A stretch of DNA of 64,000 bases from Ostrinia nubilalis (GCF_963855985.1 NC_087111.1:3849001-3913000); one strand, 5' to 3'. Positions 1-11,679 are shown, counted from the first letter of the stretch. The notes: a model not told the origin generated them from the sequence alone. Numbers and translations are program-made.

Positions 1-44
1 CCTTAAACACAGAAAATCTAGCAAGAGAAAACCTAGGAGCATGG

Positions 45-242
45 ATTTGGAGCAACGCAAATGGGCAGGCATAATTAAGGCTCTGTTCACAATAGGAGCT
101 GACGCGGCAGTTTTTCGTGGCGGGCATTCTGTAAATCTGGATGCGAAACGTCGAAGACAATGTAAGATTTCAGTGTAGGTGAAGGCCTATGTTCATCAGA
201 GAACTGCTATAGGCTGATGATGATGATGATAATGATGATTGT
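45..242 (+). mobile_element. Degenerate RTE-B non-LTR 3' end with (ATG)n tail
   Basis: The stretch near 60-75 resembles the region encoding WQWAGH in RTE C-termini. It ends with a motif like GAGGCCTATGTTCAGCAG (here GAAGGCCTATGTTCATCAG) followed by an imperfect ATG repeat at about 217-240, the usual end of one lepidopteran RTE type (called RTE-B here). No open frame survives. Confidence 0.6.
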
Positions 243-254
243 AAGACAGTTGTG

Positions 255-490
255 TAAGGCAGTGGGCGGGGCACATAGCTCGTAGAGCTGATGGCCGCTG
301 GGACAGGAAAGTTCTTGAGTGGCGACCAAGAGCCGGAAGACGTAGCGTGGGCAGGCCTCCCACTTGGTGGACCGACGATCTGGTGAAGATCGCGGGAGGT
401 GCCTGGATGCGAGCGGCGCAGGATCGGTCTTCGTGGAAATCCTTGGGGGAGGCCTTTGTCCAGCAGTGGACGTCTTTCGGCTGAAACCAC
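255..490 (+). mobile_element. 5'-truncated RTE-A non-LTR 3' end with 12 bp target-site duplication
   Basis: One frame ends at the TGA at 482-484 and reads RPPTWWTDDLVKIAGGAW, then WMRAAQDRSSW and EAFVQQWTSFG, the typical RTE C-terminus of Lepidoptera (called RTE-A here). The 12-mer AAGACAGTTGTG occurs at 243-254 and again at 491-502, which fixes the insertion limits. It sits directly behind the ATG tail of the preceding RTE-B end. The protein is truncated and non-functional. Confidence 0.8.
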
Positions 491-502
491 AAGACAGTTG
501 TG

Positions 503-921
503 AGCGTCCAGAATATGGTCTAAAATCTGTTAAGGTGATAAGGTCAAGAAGCAAACTACGTAATAACACGAGTTCCTTATTTTTCTGATCTTTCACCCGC
601 TTTCTCTCTCAATAGAAGCAGCCTTAGCACCAACGAGAATTATAATTAAAGCCTACTTCGTAAATCATGACGTGGTTAATTATCACTGCACGTACAAAGT
701 ACTATGTAAATAACTTTAAGATAAGCGTGTGATGTCTCAATCTGCTTAATTAGATGTGTGAAACAAGGTAACATTTATGATACGTGTTCTTCGTAGGCTG
801 ATATGTATACAGGGTGGAAACGATAAGTGATCTCACTCGATTATTTCTAAACTATACAAGATATCAAAAAACTAGTTACTGATCCTGAAAGTGCTTCATG
901 AGCTCTATCAAATGATATTAA
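503..921. other. Unassigned AT-rich stretch
   Basis: No coding frame or clear repeat seen. A single TACAGGGTGG at about 809-818 looks like one end of a TA-flanked MITE, but no partner end was found. Confidence 0.5.
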
Positions 922-1062
922 ATAACAAAATATACATTACTATGAGGTCTCATAGTACGCGTAGACGCCCAGGGTGACACACGAACCAATCACTGAGCTC
1001 TATTCAACGCTGTGCGTTCGATTTGCTGCTTCACTTATGCAAGAATCGTTTGTGAATACGGG
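922..1062. repeat. MITE, GCCCGTATTCACAAAC family, copy 1
   Basis: This copy shares TGAGGTCTC, GCGTGGACGC-like, GGGTGACACACGAACCAATC and TTTGTGAATACGGG with the copy at 56541. The right terminal repeat is intact (about 1047-1062); the left one is worn down. Confidence 0.7.
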
Positions 1063-1789
1063 CGTCAAAAACAATAGTCGGGTAGTTGTCTACTCACCAA
1101 ATTGGATTACTAGCCTATCTCTACTTATAATGGCATTAACGTCTTATAAACGAGCAAATCACTCAATCATAGAACAATAAATTTTCATTTATAACACATT
1201 AACGTATCCGATTAGAAAATAATCACGCACGGTGTGTTTCAAAACAATCTTGCGTCCAGACCTCATTAGTTATTCAATTGTAGACTTTAACCTATTGAGA
1301 ATAAGTACTAAAGAATTGTTCTGCGCACGAGTCGACTTGAGTTCCACTTTCATCCTCAACGTTATCGTGCGGAATTTGACTTTCACCGCTTTTAAAAACT
1401 CGTAATTTGCGATCGGCAGTTGTTTTGTGGAATTCCTAATGATAATTAAGTTAGTTGGATGAAGAATTGGATTCCTTTTATTGTTTGATTGATTGACATC
1501 TTGATAAGTTATACAGGGTGTTGCTTTGGTAGGTGATCAAGTGAAGAGAATTGAGAATGTTACTAGGTATGCAAAATCACTTGAAACCTATCATGTTACA
1601 GTTAGGCTTTTACATTTACAAATACATTAGTTTTTATTTCATTCAAAAATACCCAGTAGTTATGATTTTATAGGCATTCAAAGTTCGCTTAAATATTGAG
1701 TGCCGCCGACGGTCACGTGACCCCGCGTGACGTACATTCACAGTATCCGCTCACTAGAAAATGATATAAACATACTTAAATACATTTTT
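1063..1789. other. Unassigned stretch
   Basis: Nothing coding seen. TACAGGGTGTTGC at about 1513 is an isolated MITE-like end. Confidence 0.5.
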
Positions 1790-2870
1790 AGGGTTCCGTA
1801 CCTCAAAAGGAAAAAACGGAACCCTTATAGGATCACTTTGTTGTCCGTCTGTCCGTCCGTCTGTCAAGACCCTTTATCTCAAGAACGCGTGAACGTATCA
1901 AGCTGAAATTCACATGAAATACTCAGGTCTATTGTCCCTTTAAGCTGTGAAAATATCAAACTTCTAAGCCAAGCCAATCAAAAGATACAGCCGATTAAGT
2001 CGATATTTTCAACAAATTTTCGACACTCGCAAAGGAATCAAAACCTACAGGATACTTCCCGTAAACTCAGAATCTTGAAATTTGGCATAAAGCATTGTCA
2101 TATAATGCAAATATAGGAAAAATTGCGAAAATTACATTTTTTTAGTTATATAATATAATAAAAATATTTTAATAAAATGAAACTTACTACCTTATTTCTC
2201 ACTAACGAATAAAGGTATCAAATTGAAATTTATACCAAATACCTAGATCTATTGTCCCTTTAAGAAGTAAAAAAATCAAACTTCTAAGTTAACGCGATCA
2301 AAAGATACAGCAGTTTATACCGACACCTTAGACGAATTTCCGTCACACGCTAGGGAATCAAAACCTACAAGGTACTTTCTGTGAACTCAGAATCTTGAAA
2401 TTCGGCACGAAGCAACGTTATATAGTACAGATAAAGGAAAAATTGCGAAAATGTTAAATTTGAAGTTATATAAAATTTAAAATATTATTTTTGCTTACAT
2501 GACATAAAATATTTTTTTAATAATTATAAACTTACTACCTACCCTTTTTCACATGAACGCGTAGAGATATTAAAGTTGAAATTCATATCAAACACTTCTT
2601 AAATCTAATTGCCTCTAAACTGTGAGAAATTCTAAATCAACGCAAAAATTCAAAACGCTGAGGTAGGTAGGTACCTACCTATAATGCAAATATAGGAAAA
2701 ATAAATAAATAAAGAATAATCATACCGCATATTTTGAAATTCGCCACTACTCGCAACGGAATCAAGTAGGTAAGTAATTTGATTTAATACGTCATAAATT
2801 GTAAACCGCTACGTTTGTACGGCGGAACCCTCGGTGTGCGAGCCCGACTCGCACTTGGCCGGTTTTTTTT
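1790..2870 (+). repeat. GGTTCCGTAC...CACTTGGCCGG dispersed element built of three diverged units
   Basis: The left end reads GGGTTCCGTACCTCAAAAGG followed by AAAACGGAACCC and a TCCGTCTG-rich tract. The right end carries GGAACCCTCGG, a 7 bp stem hairpin (GTGCGAG, loop CCCGA, CTCGCAC; 2836-2854) and CACTTGGCCGG plus poly-T, a repeat end common in Lepidoptera. Between them are three diverged tandem units of roughly 300 bp (about 1863-2165, 2186-2490, 2528-2760), sharing AACTTACTAC, ATTGTCCCTTTAAG, ATCAAAACCTACA and AACTCAGAATCTTGAAAT. No coding frame. The transposon class is not certain. Confidence 0.65.
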
Positions 2871-2929
2871 GTAAATACAAAATTATTATACATATTTACA
2901 CCCAGACCCATCACAGAAATTAAAATTGA

Positions 2930-3240
2930 ACCAAACCCAAACTTGATGCGATTGTGTCCTTTTATTGCGAATTACCTTCCAGCTCCATCATTAGACCCTG
3001 ATTACTATACAGAATTAAAGTACTCGTCAATACAAAACGAACGAACCCAAACTCGATGGATTTAAGTCGTTTTATTATAGAGTTCCTATGGCCACCTTCC
3101 AGCTCCATCATCAGATCAGCTCCATGTCATCATAATATTGCATGGTCATCCAAATCACATGTGTTTGCGAAATTTCAGCTTAATCGGTTGCCTGGAAGTG
3201 GGTCTTAATTCAGCTTGCAAGATTCCACCCATACAAATAT
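2930..3240. repeat. Dispersed repeat, GAGTTCCTATGGCCACC family, two tandem partial copies
   Basis: AACCCAAACT-GATG, CCAGCTCCATCAT and GTCATCATAATATTGCAT recur within this stretch and again at 8583-8790, including TTTCAGCT-AATCGGTTG. The class is unknown; no coding frame. Confidence 0.6.
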
Positions 3241-3249
3241 GGGCCAGTC

Positions 3250-5175
3250 ACTGTAGTCCAGTCAAATTAGACATGAACCCTGCAATAATTCGCATACAGC
3301 TGAAAATTGGTACGAATGTTCGGAGCACCATTATGAATTAACTGTGAAAAGTCCCCATCGATCCGACGTGTGCTAAAAAAAAAATTCAAGGTCAAACTTA
3401 AAAAATACGGGTTTTTGAGATTTTCAGCCAAACGGTAACTTTTATCACAAAAATATGTATGACAAGGTTTAAGACCATACAATTATCTATCAAAATTGTC
3501 TATACACTTTCTCCTAAGAGTCAGCGTTTCTGAGATTCGATGATCCGAAGAGTCAAAAAAGTGTTTTCTTCATAACGGTCTTACACATAAATCCAATGTG
3601 ATATCGCCTCGTGACACGACTCAGCATTGTATCATGATGTGTTGTCGACGTCGAATATAAAATGATTAACCTCAATGTCATTTGTCATCTTTAATTGTCG
3701 AAAAATGTTTGCAACTTAGACGAAGGACTGCACCGTGAGTTTCTAAGATACGAAGTTTTCGTGTCTATTATGTTTAAGAGCTCTTATAAGCACACGTCAC
3801 TACTCTACTTGTATTTCTATGGTCACTCTTTTAGCCCGGTCAAGTCAGAAAATCCAGGTTATAATAATTCGCATAGAGCTGAAAATTTGTGTGATTGTTG
3901 AGAACACCATCCTTAATGAAATGTCAAAAGTCCCCAGCGATCCGTCATTTGAAAAAAAAATTTACGAAGTCCAAGTTTTTTGCATTTTTCCGGCAAACAA
4001 TAAACTTATCATAAGAAATGATAAGAAACAGTAGTAGATCATAAAATTATCTATTAAAATTGTCTTTGCCCCTTTTTCCTAAGAGTCACCGTTTATGTGG
4101 TAACGATGCAAAAAGTTGGAGAATTCGCATTCTGTTAACTACTCCAAAAGTCCACAACTTCAACTCTATTAAAATAGTTTTGAATTGAACAGGATAACAA
4201 ATACATCTTAAAAAAGGCCTACTGGGGAAACCTGGTAAAAAAATACGCCAAATAACCCTCATAGGTGTTGTGGAAACATGTGCATATAACGAGAACATCA
4301 AAACTAACTTTTTGAATCGTTCTACCTCATAATCGGTGACTCTTAGGAAAAAGGGGTAAAGACAATTTTAATAGATAATTTTATGATCTACTATTTTTTC
4401 TTATCTATTTTTATGATAAATTTACTACTTGGCCAAAAAATGCAAAAAACTTGGGACTTCGAAAACTTTTTTTTTAAATGACGGATCGTCGGGGACTTTT
4501 GACATTTCATTTAGGATGGTGTTCTTAACATTCACACAAATTTTCAGCTCTATGTGAATTATTATAACCTGGACTGTCTAACTTGGTCGGGCTAAAAGAG
4601 TGACCATAGAGTTACAAGTAGAGTAGTGACGTGTGCATATAAGAGCTCTTAAACATAATAGACACGAAAACTTCGTATCTTAGAAACTTACGGTGCAGTC
4701 CTTCGTCAAAGTTGCACCCATTTTTCGATAATTAAAGATGACAGACGACATTGAGGTTGATTATTTTATATTCGACGTCGACAACACATCATGATACAAT
4801 GCTGAGTCGTGTCACGAGGCGATATCACATTGGATTTATGTGTAAGACCGTTATGAAGAAAACACTTTTTTGACTCTTCGGATTATCGAATCTCAGAAAC
4901 GCTGACTCTTAGGAGAAAGTGTATAGACAATTTTGATAGATAATTGTATGGTCTTAAACCTTGTCATACATATTTTTGTGATAAAAGTTACCGTTTGGCT
5001 GAAAATCTCAAAAACCCGTATTTTTTAAGTTTGACCTTGAATTTTTTTTCAGCACACGTCGGATCGATGGGGACTTTTCACAGTTAATTCATAATGGTGC
5101 TCCGAACATTCGTACCAATTTTCAGCTGTATGCGAATTATTGCAGGGTTCATGTCTAATTTGACTGGACTACTGT
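3250..5175. mobile_element. Giant foldback element (arms about 0.85 kb)
   Basis: The sequence from GTAGTCCAGTCAAATTAGAC (3253) inward is repeated as its reverse complement ending at 5172. Pairing continues through TGAAAAGTCCCCATCGATCC, CCTAAGAGTCAGCGTTT and TCACTACTCTACTTGTA to a centre of about 230 bp (roughly 4095-4325). Each arm also carries a second, diverged copy of its own outer part: 3256-3540 resembles 3835-4090 (AATTCGCATA-AGCTGAAAAT, AAAAGTCCCC, CCTAAGAGTCA). No transposase frame is seen. It is best described as a non-autonomous foldback DNA element; the superfamily is not resolved. Confidence 0.8.
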
Positions 5176-5374
5176 AATATGACGTCACGCGCATAAAATG
5201 GCGGGCCGGCCGCCTCCCGCACTTTTAAAATTCAATATCTTGGAAACTAATTGACGTATCGAAATAATTTTTTCACGTGTATTTTTTATTTTTAACAGAG
5301 AATACAGAAAGTTAAAAAACAAAATTAGTGAACATTCTTCATTGATTCTACTGCTCGAATGTAACCTTGAGGTC

Positions 5375-5570
5375 ACGATAGCCGAACGGTGAAGGGGTCG
5401 GACTGGCCGACCCGTGATCCGGGGAACGCGGGTTCGGTCTCGGCCGCCGCTTGACTACTGTGGTGAGCTCACTCGTGATACAAGCATATTTAGCTTAGTG
5501 CGAGGGGCTAACGGGACTATTAGTAATTTGTGTAATAACAAATTGCTAATAATCTTTATAAAAAAAAACT
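5375..5570 (+). repeat. tRNA-derived SINE, copy 1
   Basis: TAGCCGAACGG at 5379-5389 fits RNA polymerase III box A. GGTTCGGTCTC at 5431-5441 is a worn box B, at tRNA-like spacing. Downstream GTGGTGAGCTCACTCGTGAT and CTTAGTGCGAGG recur in the copy at 9434. Confidence 0.65.
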
Positions 5571-5587
5571 TGCCCCAAGAGAACGAA

Positions 5588-5698
5588 GTTTAGACTCCCC
5601 GCAATTTACAGACTTTTAGTCGGCCGATAGTTCTAATTTGTATGAAGAATCGGCCGATATCAAATCGGTGTAATGTGCGCACTTTCATACATTATGTC
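5588..5698. repeat. Degenerate MITE, GAGTAGGCGCACACC family, copy C
   Basis: It carries TCGGCCGATAGTT, TTTGTATGAAGAATCGGCCGAT and GTGCGCACTTTCATACAT, as in the copies at 15366 and 30828. The terminal inverted repeats are worn away. Confidence 0.6.
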
Positions 5699-6169
5699 CA
5701 ATGTAGGTATGTGTTTAAGTTCTCTAAAGTAAAAGCTAATGTAAAAACACAAAACACGTGTGCATTAATTTCACAATATTTATACGAGTAGTAAATATGT
5801 CGTATTTAATGAAGAAATAAGCTGAATTATTACTTTGAGGTATTTTACTGCATTTTTATGTGTGGAAGTTATTAATTGCCTTGCTGTCTACAGCTGCTCT
5901 AACCGGTATCGGTGTATTAATACGTGTCCTACATGAAAACCGGTTCAAATTGCAGAAGCGTCGATATCCGGGTCAGGCCGGTATTCCCGGATTTCGCCGA
6001 AGAATTCTCTGGATATTTCCCTTTTCGTGTCGATAAAGTTTTAACGTGCTTTGATGGAATATTGAGCAAATTGTGATGAATTATAATTCTGCGAAAAGTA
6101 TAATTATTATTCATTTATACGTTTTTGTTGCAAAATTGCTAGGTATAGTGCAAAATTGTATTAGGTAGG
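5699..6169. other. Unassigned stretch
   Basis: AT-rich; no supported frame or repeat found. Confidence 0.5.
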
Positions 6170-6171
6170 TA

Positions 6172-6305
6172 CAGTCACCGTCAAATAGTTCGTGACACCC
6201 ATAGTATCCAATAAGTTGACAACACAACCTTATTTCAATTGCGACAAAGACGAGTTTCAAACTTTTTAGCTACTTTGGGTGTCACGAATTATTTGATGCT
6301 GACTG
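6172..6305. repeat. TA-flanked MITE with CAGTCA ends
   Basis: CAGTCACCGTCAAATAGTTC on the left pairs with GAATTATTTGATGCTGACTG on the right, and GTGACACCCA pairs with TGGGTGTCAC. TA duplications at 6170-6171 and 6306-6307 suggest a Tc1/mariner-type parent. Confidence 0.75.
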
Positions 6306-6399
6306 TACTTATTACAAACGTTATTACAGTGTTCATTTTAAAGTCAAGGTGGTGCAACTTACTCAAATGCTAAGAATCCGGACCTTTACAAGGGGAGAG

Positions 6400-6492
6400 T
6401 GAATAGGCACTTACAGGGCAGATATGTACCATCCTAGACTGCATCCCACTTAACACCAGGTGCGATTGTGGTCAAATACCGGCCTTAAGCAT
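6400..6492 (+). repeat. Dispersed repeat, CACCAGGTGCGATTG family, copy 1
   Basis: It reads GACTGCATCCCACTTAACAC then CAGGTGCGATTGTGGTCAAA. Copies occur at 39660 and, reversed, at 50239 and 59567; a worn reversed copy may lie at 35238-35300. Confidence 0.65.
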
Positions 6493-6821
6493 AAAAAAAG
6501 AGATTTATTAAAAACAAATCTCTAAAATTACTGCCAATTAAATAGATTCTTAATTGGCCTAAAGCATTTAGTATTCAGTACATCGTCCTAATTACAATGT
6601 AACACTAGAAACTAAATCCTAATCAAGGCGACGACATGTGGAGTCTGTGGTCGGAGTAAACATTGACAACACAGCCGCAATGGAATTGTAATTGTTGGGA
6701 TTCCATTCCAGACGTATCAATTAAATTCCAAAGTAGACAGAAGTGTTGTCGAAAGTGACAACCCTGTTTGCAGAGAACAAATACGAGTACTATTAAGAAG
6801 ATAGAAAGACAAATAACCTGC

Positions 6822-6922
6822 TAAGTGTATGCACCTTGAACACCATTCGTTAATTGAAGAAGAAGAAGTTAATTGAAGAAAGAATTAAGTGTATGCACCT
6901 TGAACACCATTCGTTAATTGAA
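6822..6922. repeat. Short direct duplication
   Basis: A 37 bp segment beginning TAAGTGTATGCACCTTGAAC is present at 6822-6858 and 6886-6922, separated by a GAAGAA-rich linker. Confidence 0.85.
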
Positions 6923-6929
6923 AGCAACA

Positions 6930-7608
6930 AATACCAAAAAACAATTCTTGGAAATATTATTTTTGCTGATAAAGCAGCATTAGGAACTAGAGTCCCACTG
7001 GCACCCTTGGACAAGGAACTACTGGGAGCATATTATGCATTTCATTCAGTTCGCGAGCGTTAATTAGGCGAGCATTTGTTACGCGAGCAAATAGGTCAGC
7101 GAACCAATTCTCTACGCGAAAAATTCTTATTTTCATTTGTTTCATTATTCTCACCAAACTTTTGAAACTCGAACATAGTGCTCGATACACAAACGAAAGC
7201 TTTCGAAAAACTAGCAACACTAGTTTCACGCACAGTCTTCCCAGTGAAAACTGTCTTAAAACAAACATACTGTCCAACCAGATAGAGAAAGAAGAAAAAA
7301 CAAGTGACAGCTTGCGCAAACATGTGCCAAAGACACTGGATCTACTCTTTTGAAAATAGACTCACGATTAAACAAAGCTTTTGTCATATTGCAACATGTC
7401 ATAGAAGCGGAGCAGCTTGAATTGTGATGACGTTATTCAACGTGGAGTGACGTTTTTGGCAGAAAAATAAATTGGGACTGACGTCAGGGAAACGTCAAAT
7501 ATACTGGGACTGATTAATACAGATTTGCGTCAGAAAAACACATTTTAATACCTTTGTAAGACTATTATAGATCCTAAACATAGGTAGCGTAAAACAAGTG
7601 TTATCATA
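6930..7608. other. Unassigned stretch
   Basis: Several short overlapping frames on both strands (up to 110 codons) have no recognisable motif and look like chance openings. Confidence 0.5.
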
Positions 7609-7725
7609 ATATCATCATCATTTCACAGGACGTCCACTGCTGAACATAGGTCTTCTCCAATGATTTAATTTCCATAGTAACCGGTTGGTAGCGGTAAGCG
7701 GCCTGCATCCAGCGCCTTATTATAA
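7609..7725 (-). mobile_element. RTE-B 3' end
   Basis: On the minus strand it ends with CTATGTTCAGCAGTGGACGTCC and ATG repeats. The interior matches GCTACCAACCGGTTACTATG and CTGGATGCAGGCCG. Confidence 0.75.
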
Positions 7726-8361
7726 CTTAGTATTCATGAAATACTATATAATAATGGACAGTCATAAAAAATATACCATCGAATTCAGAACAAGTTTGCA
7801 AAAGTGCAAACCAATCAGACGACTTGGCACCGGTTTTCGGCGAATTATCATTTTCACCCCATTTACATGGACATTCAGCACATCAGCCTTAAGATTTTTG
7901 TTGAAAAACAGTACTTAACACCAGCACATAAGATGCTGCAAAGTATAACTTAAACGGCCGTCTGTAAATGTCCAAGAATCTCCTTGAAAGTGGTTTCTTC
8001 AACTTTCTACAGTTTGCGTGATTAATTTTGTTTTGTTCCGAAGGTTTACCGCGAAGAAGTTTTTTGAGTGATATAAAGGTGTTATATCGGTCAAATATTA
8101 CACGGAAGGAAAAGTTTTATTATGATAGTAAAGTTTGGACACGGAAAGGAAAGTTAACGAAGTTTCCGTTAAAGTTCGGTAAACACTTTTTGTTATAGAG
8201 TTCAAAGATACATATTTGATAATAAATGAGACCCATCAACAACTAACAAACAACCAAAGGTAGCGAAGATAACGATCAATATTATATCGGTTCTTATCGC
8301 ACCTCCAATAAAATAGTGGTTCTCACTCGAACTCAAATTTTTCACAATGAACAATTTAATA
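7726..8361. other. Unassigned stretch
   Basis: No motif, repeat or supported frame found. Confidence 0.5.
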
Positions 8362-8502
8362 AAATAAACTTTTTTAAAAACAAGCTTTTATTCTGAATTT
8401 CGAAAGTTTGTATCGCGCATGGAATTTATTCCTCTTTTTCTCTGTTTGCGCTACAAGCTTTCGAAATTCAGAATAAAAGCTTGTTTTTAAAAAAGTTTAT
8501 TT
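8362..8502. repeat. Perfect 45 bp inverted repeat (hairpin element)
   Basis: Positions 8362-8406 are the exact reverse complement of 8458-8502, around a 51 bp loop. The arms include AACAAGCTTTTATTCTGAAT. Perfect identity points to recent origin; likely a MITE remnant. Confidence 0.85.
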
Positions 8503-8582
8503 TTATTATAATTTTATTTTACACTTTTTAGTTATATCTTAATCTCAGGACCCTGGACATTATCTAACACTAAAGTGCTCGA

Positions 8583-8790
8583 AAAGACAAATCCAACGAA
8601 CCCAAACTCGATGAGTTTCCGCCGTTTTGTTTAGGAGTTCCTATGGCCACCTCCCGACTCCATCATCAGACCAGCTCAATGGTACCATAATATTGCATTG
8701 TCATCGTACTTGCATAAGTATACCAAATTTCAGCTCAATCGGTTGAGGAGAACTGGTCTTAAATTCAGTTGCAAGATTTGTCCCACACAT
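8583..8790. repeat. Dispersed repeat, GAGTTCCTATGGCCACC family
   Basis: It shares AACCCAAACTCGATG, GAGTTCCTATGGCCACC, CCATAATATTGCATTGTCAT and TTTCAGCTCAATCGGTTG with 2930-3240. Confidence 0.65.
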
Positions 8791-9433
8791 ACTAACAAGT
8801 GAAGTCAATATAAAGCTTGTAAAATATTCATGAACAGTACCTATCATTGTATTTGCCTTTCCCAACTCATTTGTCCAGCATGGGGAGTGTAGACCAAATC
8901 CTCGATTGACCTCTGGCACATAAGAAAGGGTCCTGATCCAGCAGTTGAAGCTAAATTACCTGATGTAGAATCATTCAAAATTTGAGGAGTATATTTCTCG
9001 CTGCATCGAACTTCAGATGTTCTGTAGAAGGTGCTATACATCCCTCATAGCACAATTTCTATTATGCCTGCCTAGGTACAGGTACCAGGGGCAAAAGGAT
9101 AATTTGACCTACATTCTCCAAGGAGGTGCTATAAGCTCTGATATTCGTAGCTGTTTTGGCCGAAAATCGTTATAAATCCTCGGATATACCCGTGAAAAAG
9201 TATGACGTCGTCAAACCAAAACAAAGCTTCGCGATCGTGACAGAAACCCCATTCGAGTCACACTCCAAGTCATCGTTATAAAGGCTCAATGGCATCGTTA
9301 CACTCAGTTTACACACCGGTGTGTCCGTGACGGGTGCTTAACTGTCACCGCGTGCGAATTGGGGTGTGGGCTCAGTAATAGCGGGCTTATTTTTCTATTT
9401 TTCAACTGCTGCTCAACCCCAGGCCCGCGCGTG
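8791..9433. other. Unassigned stretch
   Basis: No supported frame. A moderately GC-rich patch near 9300-9430 leads into the SINE. Confidence 0.45.
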
Positions 9434-9590
9434 GCCCGCGAAAGCCGAACGGCCCTTCGCCATCGCCGCCGTCGGACTGGCCGATTCGTGATCCGGGGAA
9501 CATGGATTCGGTCCCCACCGCCTCTCGACTATTGTGGTGAGGTCACTCGTTATACAAGCGTATTTTAACTTAGTACGAGGAGCTAATCTT
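9434..9590 (+). repeat. tRNA-derived SINE, copy 2 (degenerate)
   Basis: Same family as 5375. It carries AGCCGAACGG, CGGACTGGCCGATTCGTGAT, CCGGGGAACATGGATTCGGT and GTGGTGAGGTCACTCGTTAT. Both polymerase III boxes are mutated. Confidence 0.6.
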
Positions 9591-10382
9591 TAAAAAAAAT
9601 AAAAGAATTTTAAGTGGCCCGCGCAAGTATGGTTTGAAAATACGAACCAAATTAAAAATTCCCGCCGCGCGGGAATTTCTAACTTTATGACCTCTCTGAA
9701 TCCACCATTTGGCCCGACTCTTCAAAATGTTGAGCAGCCTTGCCCTAGGACTTCGCCATTCGATGCCAGGAGGTTCGCGACAAGATTTACCTAAATAGCT
9801 AATTAAAGGGTTCGCTGTTAGTTAATTTAATTAAAGCTATTATGGGTATTTTAAGCTCTATCTTAGTTAGATAACCGTATAGTCAATTTTAGGTTCTTGA
9901 GGACTGACTTCAACTATATGACTCCGCTGTCACTGAGACCCACGCCGTCTTGCTACCATTCAGCAAGTTCGTCTAATAACCACTCATTATAACAGTCCAC
10001 TTGTCATGGTGCTTCAAGTCATTGTTCGTATCCATCATTCAGAGGTCAGTTCACACAGGACCGATGACAGGCTAAGTGATACCTTGCTTGTTTCAACTGC
10101 CCCGTAAATGGTATGTGTTAAATATGGTTCGTTGGTTGTTCGTGGTCTCGTTTGACCGACTAAAGGTATGATTACATTATTGCTTATGTGATGTTTGTAT
10201 GGGAATGCAAAATTCATGTTTAGCTTGCAATATTACTACCTAATTTGTAAGTAAATAGACTGAAATATTTATTGTAATGAATAAAAAAATATATAATATT
10301 GTACGAATGACGGCAAAATAAACACTGAGATGAATGTGATTTAATAAAATATTTCAACTTTTTTGCAACTAACGTATGATCT
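9591..10382. other. Unassigned AT-rich stretch
   Basis: A local near-palindrome CCGCCGCGCGGG lies at about 9662. No coding frame or family member recognised. Confidence 0.45.
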
Positions 10383-10424
10383 TTCTTTCAGCCAAATGAC
10401 GTCCACTGCTGGACAAAGGCCACA
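10383..10424 (-). mobile_element. Short RTE-A 3' terminal fragment
   Basis: TTTCAGCCAAATGACGTCCA then CTGCTGGACAAAGGCC is the reverse of the RTE-A end AAAGGCC...GTCCAGCAGTGGACGT. Confidence 0.65.
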
Positions 10425-10740
10425 AACAAACTAACGTATATTTAGATGGTAATTCATTAGTATCAAAAAAATCTGAATTTGTAGTTCATAATAATTTAAA
10501 TAATTATACGTTTCGTGCCAAACTGTATTTTTTATTAACGAGTGTTGATTGACTGACACTCATCACTAATGGGACTCTAATTTGATGTTTGATTTGGCCG
10601 TCAGAAATAGTTTGCTTTAATGCTCTAATGAACTGAATTCATGATTTTGTACGTGTATTATGAAGTTTCTCCAGTTATAAATGTACTTGCCCGGATAAAA
10701 AAAGTTCCAACCAAGAACCTCAAAAAGTAATGTAGGCACA
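10425..10740. other. Unassigned stretch
   Basis: AT-rich; nothing recognised. Confidence 0.45.
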
Positions 10741-10840
10741 CCTACTATTGATGGACCGACGATCTAGTGAAGGTCCCGGGATGCTCCCGGCTGCGGTCAG
10801 CCAGGAAATCCTTGGGAGACTTTTTCTACCAGTAGAGTTC
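10741..10840 (+). mobile_element. Degraded RTE-A 3' end
   Basis: It keeps TGGACCGACGATCTAGTGAA, a worn RTE GTCGCGGGAGGTGCCTGG segment and AGGAAATCCTTGGGAGACTT. All frames are broken. Confidence 0.6.
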
Positions 10841-10870
10841 TCATCTCACTACATGCTCTCTCTTGAGGGA

Positions 10871-10956
10871 TTGGTTCAGTTATTATTGTCGGTCAAGCTG
10901 TAGATCCTAACTACACAGGAGTTGTAGCGGTGGTATCGAGAGGTGGAAATAGTCCC
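10871..10956 (+). repeat. Dispersed coding-like repeat (QAVDPGYTGV family), copy 1
   Basis: GTCGGTCAAGCTGTAGATCC then CTACACAGGAGTTG matches copies at 23637, 29132 and 40264. In one frame it reads VGQAVDPNYTGVVAV. The parent element is not recognised. Confidence 0.7.
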
Positions 10957-11309
10957 GTAGATGCGAAGTTAAACATTATACCTTTAAAATAGAGAAGAAT
11001 TTACCCAAAAGAATGCTTTACGCATACATTAGTACTTATTGCCGTGGGAACGACAGGTTATGTGGAACCCTAGTGGAGTGACGACGGTGTTCCCGTCAGT
11101 CAAGTCTCACTGAAACTATTATCGAGTTCCCCTTTTCCATTACTTCAGGAACGAAGGATCGCTTATTTGCACACAGCTTTTGTCGGTGGTGAACTCGGTG
11201 AATTTCAGTATGTCACATAAAGAACGGGGATGCTCTTGGTCTGCATTTCACCTGAAAGTCATCAGGCCAAAGGTGGAAGCGAGCTTATGCTTACTTGCAC
11301 TCAGCACTC
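10957..11309. other. Unassigned stretch
   Basis: No supported feature. Confidence 0.45.
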
Positions 11310-11426
11310 AGGCTGGGTTGCATCTTAATTTAACTTTAACATACGTCAAAAGTCTGTCAAATTCCATACAAAAACACCGGTAATCGTTATAGTTACGGTT
11401 AAAAATAGATGGTGTAACTAAGCCTT
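11310..11426. repeat. MITE, GGCTGRGTTGCACC family, copy 1 (reversed)
   Basis: It opens with GGCTGGGTTGCATCTTAATT and closes with GGTGTAACTAAGCC. The interior holds TTTGACAGA- and ACCGGT-type motifs in the opposite order to the copy at 16306. Confidence 0.65.
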
Positions 11427-11679
11427 ACTCTTCATGTGCCCCCGTAAGAAAAGCTTGTTTTATGTACACACGACATTAAAATTATCCCTATTACAACGTC
11501 TTAAGATGATTATACATCTTTATCTTTGTCATCTAAGAATAGAATGTGAATGTCATTTCAAAGAATAACTGGATAAAGTTATAACGAAGCTCTTAATACC
11601 AAACAATAAAAGCTAAGTCACGTAACTAATCTGGTTTTAAGACGATATAAAATCTGGGAGTTTCGTCGTCTTTGAGTAG
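11427..11679. other. Unassigned stretch
   Basis: AT-rich; nothing recognised. Confidence 0.4.
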
